DNA from: Blastopirellula sp.
GTDB lineage: Bacteria > Planctomycetota > Planctomycetia > Pirellulales > Pirellulaceae
DNA: 53,950 bases
Assembly (NCBI GenBank): GCA_002733575.1
Contig: NVWB01000022.1
Location: forward strand, 1-53,950
Direction of reading: 5' to 3'
Shown: piece by piece, positions 50,302-53,950 of the stretch
Layout of the letters: every line of letters begins with the position of its first letter
How positions within the stretch are numbered: position 1 is the stretch's first letter
Made by a program: the position numbers and the translations under genes
Notes under the pieces: model-generated
Database searches by the model: none
What the model was told of the DNA's origin: nothing
What the model saw: only the letters and a program-made list of their open reading frames with translations

Positions 50302-52509
50302 ATGAATACTTCGATTGACCTAAAAAACCAACAACAGGTAAGTCTTCGCATTGCCGAGCTCGACTGTGCGGAAGAAGTGCGGCAACTCAAAGAGCGATTG
50401 CTGCCGCTGGCAGGCATCAATGATCTAAACTTTGATGTGATTCAAGCCAAGATGGTGGTGAAGTTTGATGCGACGCAATTGTCGATTGAAAAGATCATTG
50501 CGGAGATATCACAGTTAGGTATGACCGCCACGGTGGCCCCAGCGAAAGCTGGCAAGCGTCAAAATATTGAAACCACTGCCGCTGATCGAACCCGAGAAAG
50601 ATATACCATCCGCGCTGCTGCGTTTATGGTGGTGGCAGTGGCGGTTCATTATTACGAATCAGGTTCAATGCTCTCGGTGATGAGTCATTCGACCCATTCG
50701 CACCAACCGGGCGAAAACATAATTGGCACGCCAATCACTTCGATCTTGCTTTACCTGGTGTCGATTTATTACGGCATTCGCTTTGTCTTTCCCAAAGCAA
50801 TCAGTTCGGTTCGACGACTGAGGGCCGACATGAACTTGTTGATGGTGGTGGCAGTGATCGGGGCGATCATGATTGGCCAGTGGTTTGAAGCCGCGATGGT
50901 CACGTTTCTGTTTGCCCTTTCCTTACTGCTAGAACAATGGAGCATGAACCGGGCCCGACGTTCGATTTCGGCGCTGATGGAGCTAACGCCAGAGACTGCC
51001 AGCTGCCGGTGTTGTGAAGATGAACTGGTTGAGAAATCGGTTGATGTCGTTACGGTTGATACCATCTGCGTTGTCAAGCCGGGCGAACGTATTCCGCTCG
51101 ATGGAATCATCGTGATAGGTAGCACGGCCATCGATCAATCGACAGTCACCGGCGAATCAATTCCGGTGGCCAAAACCGTGGATGATGTTGTGTATGCCGG
51201 AACCATTAATGGACAAGGAGCGATTGATTTTCGCGTCACGCATTCGGCAGGCGATACCGTGCTGGATCGCATCATTCACTTGGTCGAAGAGGCCCAATCC
51301 CATCGAGCCCCGAGTCAACAATGGGTCGAAACATTTGCCGCGTATTACACGCCGTCCATGATGCTATTGGCGGCAGTGGTCATGTTTATTCCGCCGCTGT
51401 ATCTTGGGTTTACGTTAGAGATATTTGCGGCTTGGTTTTATAGTGCGTTGGTGCTGTTGGTAATTGCGTGCCCTTGTGCGTTGGTGATTGCTACGCCGGT
51501 TTCTATTGTGTCGGGCTTGACCTCTGCGGCCCGACATGGGGTGTTGATCAAAGGGGGTTTGGCCCTAGAAAACGCGGCGAAAATCAAATCGATGGTGTTG
51601 GATAAAACCGGCACGCTAACATACGGAAAACCGGAAGTCACCAAGATTGAAACGCTGGACGGGTTGAGTGAAACCGAGATTCTACAAATAGCCGTGAGCC
51701 TTGAATCGATTAGCAATCACCCCCTGGCAGTGGCGATTGTCGAGCATGCCAAACAACAAAATATCGAACCGAACAAGGTCACAGAGTTTCATGAACTACC
51801 CGGCCAAGGTGCTACCGGTAAAATTGATGACAAGCTCTATTTGGTCGGCAGTCGTTCGTTGTTGAACGCGCATTCGATTCCGCTTTCGGAAATTGAGAAC
51901 AACAAAACATTTACACCTGCGACTACCGTTTATGTGGCCAATAACCATGGGTTGTTGGGCGTGATTTATCTTGAAGATCAATTGCGGGAAAATGCCAAGA
52001 GTACAATTCGGGAATTACACGCATTGGGTATTCGGCCCATCGCCATAATCTCTGGCGATCATGAACGATCGGTCTCAACCATTGCGAATCAATTGGATGT
52101 CGACCAACATGTTTCGCAAGCCATGCCAGAACAAAAACTGAGTGAGATTGATCAGCTACATCAACAGACGGGCAACGTGGCCATGGTCGGCGATGGCGTG
52201 AACGATAGCCCGGCCCTGGCGGCGGCTGATCTCGGAATAGCCATGGGCACCATTGGTAGTGACGCGGCCATTGAAGCGGCCGATATTGCATTGATGAGCG
52301 ACGACATCAGCAAACTGCCTTGGTTGATTCGGCATGCGAAGAGAACGGTTCGCATGATCGGACAAAACATTGCCTTTGCACTGGTAGTCAAAGCGTTATT
52401 TGTACTGCTGGCGCTATTCGGCTACACCAACTTATGGATGGCCATTATTGCCGATACCGGGGTGTCACTGCTAGTGATTGCCAACAGTTTGCGATTGCTG
52501 AAGGGTTGA
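50302..52509 (+). CDS. zntA: P1B-type zinc/cadmium-transporting ATPase
   Basis: A 735-residue heavy-metal P-type ATPase. Residues about 10-75 form an HMA-type domain with L-D-C-A-E-E instead of the CxxC motif, the form found in many Zn/Cd pumps. C390-P-C392 lies in the transport helix; D434 in DKTGTLT is phosphorylated; H473-P binds ATP; GDGVNDSPALAAADLGIAMG is the hinge. A His-containing loop (HSTHSHQ) lies between the first two helices. The PC(P)C and KADx layout point to zinc, cadmium or lead efflux. ATG 50302 follows GGGGAG at good spacing; ATG 50278 would overlap the regulator. Operon with the ArsR regulator. Symbol zntA by function class only. Confidence 0.93.
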   Translation: MNTSIDLKNQQQVSLRIAELDCAEEVRQLKERLLPLAGINDLNFDVIQAKMVVKFDATQLSIEKIIAEISQLGMTATVAPAKAGKRQNIETTAADRTRERYTIRAAAFMVVAVAVHYYESGSMLSVMSHSTHSHQPGENIIGTPITSILLYLVSIYYGIRFVFPKAISSVRRLRADMNLLMVVAVIGAIMIGQWFEAAMVTFLFALSLLLEQWSMNRARRSISALMELTPETASCRCCEDELVEKSVDVVTVDTICVVKPGERIPLDGIIVIGSTAIDQSTVTGESIPVAKTVDDVVYAGTINGQGAIDFRVTHSAGDTVLDRIIHLVEEAQSHRAPSQQWVETFAAYYTPSMMLLAAVVMFIPPLYLGFTLEIFAAWFYSALVLLVIACPCALVIATPVSIVSGLTSAARHGVLIKGGLALENAAKIKSMVLDKTGTLTYGKPEVTKIETLDGLSETEILQIAVSLESISNHPLAVAIVEHAKQQNIEPNKVTEFHELPGQGATGKIDDKLYLVGSRSLLNAHSIPLSEIENNKTFTPATTVYVANNHGLLGVIYLEDQLRENAKSTIRELHALGIRPIAIISGDHERSVSTIANQLDVDQHVSQAMPEQKLSEIDQLHQQTGNVAMVGDGVNDSPALAAADLGIAMGTIGSDAAIEAADIALMSDDISKLPWLIRHAKRTVRMIGQNIAFALVVKALFVLLALFGYTNLWMAIIADTGVSLLVIANSLRLLKG

Positions 52510-52583
52510 ATTAATAGAACATATCAATCGTCTTCATCGGGTAGCCAATTTTGTGCTTGAAATTACGAAAAAAATTACCACCT

Positions 52584-52744
52584 GGGTGCCACTGGCTTCG
52601 CCAGTGTGAAGTGCAATTGGTATGTTTTTATGCAAATACATCGAACTAAATGTGATCAATGATATTCAATGTTTCATGATTTCAATGAAAAGTAAATGAT
52701 GCAAACCGAACTCTAATTCAACACTGGCGAAGCCAGTGGCACCC
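52584..52744. repeat. Perfect inverted pair of REP-like palindromes
   Basis: A 24-base palindrome-containing unit at 52584-52607 (GGGTGCCACTGGCTTCGCCA...) is exactly inverted at 52721-52744, 113 bases apart. Each half is a hairpin CACTGGC/GCCAGTG. Same family and arrangement as 42611-42752, but the enclosed bases differ. The remainder of the 418-base gap before the desulfurase gene (52510-52927) is AT-rich with no ORF of interest. Confidence 0.88.
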
Positions 52745-52927
52745 GTGAAAGAAGTATAATTCAGGCGGATTTTTGCATACGATTCGCATTTGTGATTATA
52801 TGGAAAAGATGCACTTCGCATGAAGATCGGGTACCGAGTTGGGCATAGAGAGGATGTCATTTCTTAATTGAATTCTGTTACAATATAAAATCACAGCTTA
52901 CCCCAAGCCACTCTTCAGGAAACCAAC

Positions 52928-53950
52928 GTGACCCCGATCTATCTCGATAACAATTCGACAACACCCATTGCACCAGAAGTGGCTGCGGTCATGACTGAGT
53001 GTTATGCGGCCCAGTATGTGAATCCGGCTAGTCAGCATCAACGGGGTCAACAGTCTCGGCGGAAGTTGGAAACCGCGAGAGAGACGATTGCCGAGATACT
53101 AGGGGCTGAAGTCACGAGCTTTCAAAGTGATACCGTGGTGTTCACCAGTGGCGGAACCGAAGCCAACAATCTGGCCATGTTTGGGCTGATTTCTCCCAAC
53201 AATACTTCAGGCAATATCGTCATCTCATCAATTGAGCATCCTAGCATCATTGCAACGGCAGACGTAATGAAGCAGCGCGGCTATGAAATTCGTACCGCGA
53301 AGGTCGATCAACAGGGCACCGTGGATGTTTCGCATTGTTTGAGTTTAATCGATGAGCAGACCCAATTAGTCAGCATTATGCTCGGAAATAATGAAACTGG
53401 CGCATTGCAGCCGGTGGCCGAGATTGCCAAGGTTTGTCGTGAACGAAACGTACTCTGCCACACCGATGCGGCCCAAGTGGTGGGCAAACTACCGGTCAAC
53501 TTTCGAGAGTTAGACGTCGCTGCAATGACCGTAACCCCCCACAAGCTGTATGGTCCACGTGGGATTGGAACGCTTTTATTGCGCCATGGAGTCGAATTGC
53601 AACCGCAAATACATGGGGGTTTTCAGCAACTAGGCGCTCGTCCAGGGACAGAATCGGTCGAATTAGCGGTCGGTTTTGCAGCAACTTTGGAGCTCTGGCA
53701 GCGTGAATCAGAGACTCGACCAGCCAAACTACAGCATTTACGAGACCTGTTTGAGCATAAATTGCTTGAAAAACTGCCCTGGATCGTCATTAACAGCTCT
53801 CAGGCTGCCCGGCTGCCGCACACCTCAAATATCGCGTTTCCAGGCGTTGACCGGCAGGCACTGATCATTGCCTTGGATATGGCAGGCGTCTACTGTAGTA
53901 CCGGCTCAGCCTGTGCTTCTGGCTCCAGCGAACTCTCACCTGTGTTATTG
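52928..53950 (+). CDS. Cysteine desulfurase, 3' end outside the window
   Basis: The first 341 residues of a NifS/IscS-type PLP-dependent cysteine desulfurase, which removes sulfur from cysteine for Fe-S cluster and thio-cofactor assembly. The frame is open from a GTG at 52928 to the last base of the window. YLDNNSTTPIAPEV is the family start; FTSGGTEANNLAM, SSIEHPSI and MLGNNETGALQP are the cofactor region; K206 in TVTPHKLYGPRG forms the Schiff base; and C329 in STGSACASGSSELSPV is the catalytic cysteine. About 40-50 residues are missing. The ATG-less start is judged by homology. Confidence 0.95.
   Translation, partial: MTPIYLDNNSTTPIAPEVAAVMTECYAAQYVNPASQHQRGQQSRRKLETARETIAEILGAEVTSFQSDTVVFTSGGTEANNLAMFGLISPNNTSGNIVISSIEHPSIIATADVMKQRGYEIRTAKVDQQGTVDVSHCLSLIDEQTQLVSIMLGNNETGALQPVAEIAKVCRERNVLCHTDAAQVVGKLPVNFRELDVAAMTVTPHKLYGPRGIGTLLLRHGVELQPQIHGGFQQLGARPGTESVELAVGFAATLELWQRESETRPAKLQHLRDLFEHKLLEKLPWIVINSSQAARLPHTSNIAFPGVDRQALIIALDMAGVYCSTGSACASGSSELSPVLL

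Noticed and set aside
52510..52927. Idea that the perfect 24-bp inverted pair is the ends of an insertion sequence.
   Set aside because: Only 113 bases lie between them, with no coding capacity, and each arm is a self-contained REP-like hairpin shared with other sites.
1..53950. tRNA, rRNA genes and CRISPR arrays.
   Set aside because: Reading both strands by eye I found no cloverleaf with a convincing T-arm and no regularly spaced repeat array; a covariance search would be decisive.

Overview
The window looks like chromosomal DNA of a planctomycete (Planctomycetota, probably Pirellulales-like). The evidence is the gene mix: exported sulfatases with CSPTR active sites, an exported alkaline phosphatase, a Tat-signal Gfo/Idh/MocA oxidoreductase, secreted HEAT, WD40 and PQQ-type propeller proteins, a DUF1559-like lipoprotein, a leucine-rich protein with the planctomycete-style N-terminal RYSLRALL membrane segment, and long intergenic regions full of palindromic repeats. 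This assignment is inference from gene families; no rRNA, tRNA, CRISPR array, phage or transposase gene was found.

Layout. 1-7 kb: a small membrane protein, a 2OG-Fe(II) oxygenase with a coupled small gene, an LRR protein, and three tandem paralogous membrane proteins (2688-6976), the last of which has lost its C-terminal domain. 7-12 kb: two exported sulfatases and an alkaline phosphatase. 12-19 kb: housekeeping genes (PIN-TRAM protein, dGTPase-like HD protein, RsfS, ArgS) with an orphan DNA methyltransferase tucked behind argS. 19-24 kb: a compact cluster of a membrane-associated unknown protein, a ketoacyl synthase III-like enzyme, a flavin monooxygenase and a cytochrome P450, which reads like an undescribed small lipid or metabolite pathway. 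24-29 kb: Gfo/Idh, a DedA/VTT membrane protein, a secreted unknown and a HEAT-repeat protein with a strong terminator. 29.5-33.6 kb: the translation factor EF-P with both enzymes that beta-lysylate it (EpmA, EpmB) and an interposed DUF5685-like protein with a cysteine-rich tail. 33.6-39.7 kb: a thioredoxin-fold protein, a TylF-like methyltransferase, a PQQ-type propeller, a zinc-ribbon protein and a LysM/YkuD protein that lacks its catalytic cysteine.

39.7-48.8 kb is an accessory island: small unrelated genes (WD40, alpha/beta hydrolase, GNAT, lipoprotein, Abi_2 protein, several immunity-like hypotheticals, DUF433-like, YggL-like) separated by several families of interspersed repeats. Within it, an Abi_2 (AbiD/AbiF-type HEPN) gene is preceded by a small structured RNA with its own promoter and U-tract; the RNA exposes a CCCUCCU segment complementary to the Shine-Dalgarno sequence of the abi gene, and the whole unit is bracketed by a 35-bp perfect direct repeat. 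This is the best candidate in the window for an RNA-controlled defence system.

48.8-52.5 kb is a zinc homeostasis module: a ZIP transporter divergent from an ArsR/SmtB regulator and a P1B ATPase. The window ends inside a cysteine desulfurase gene (52928 onward).
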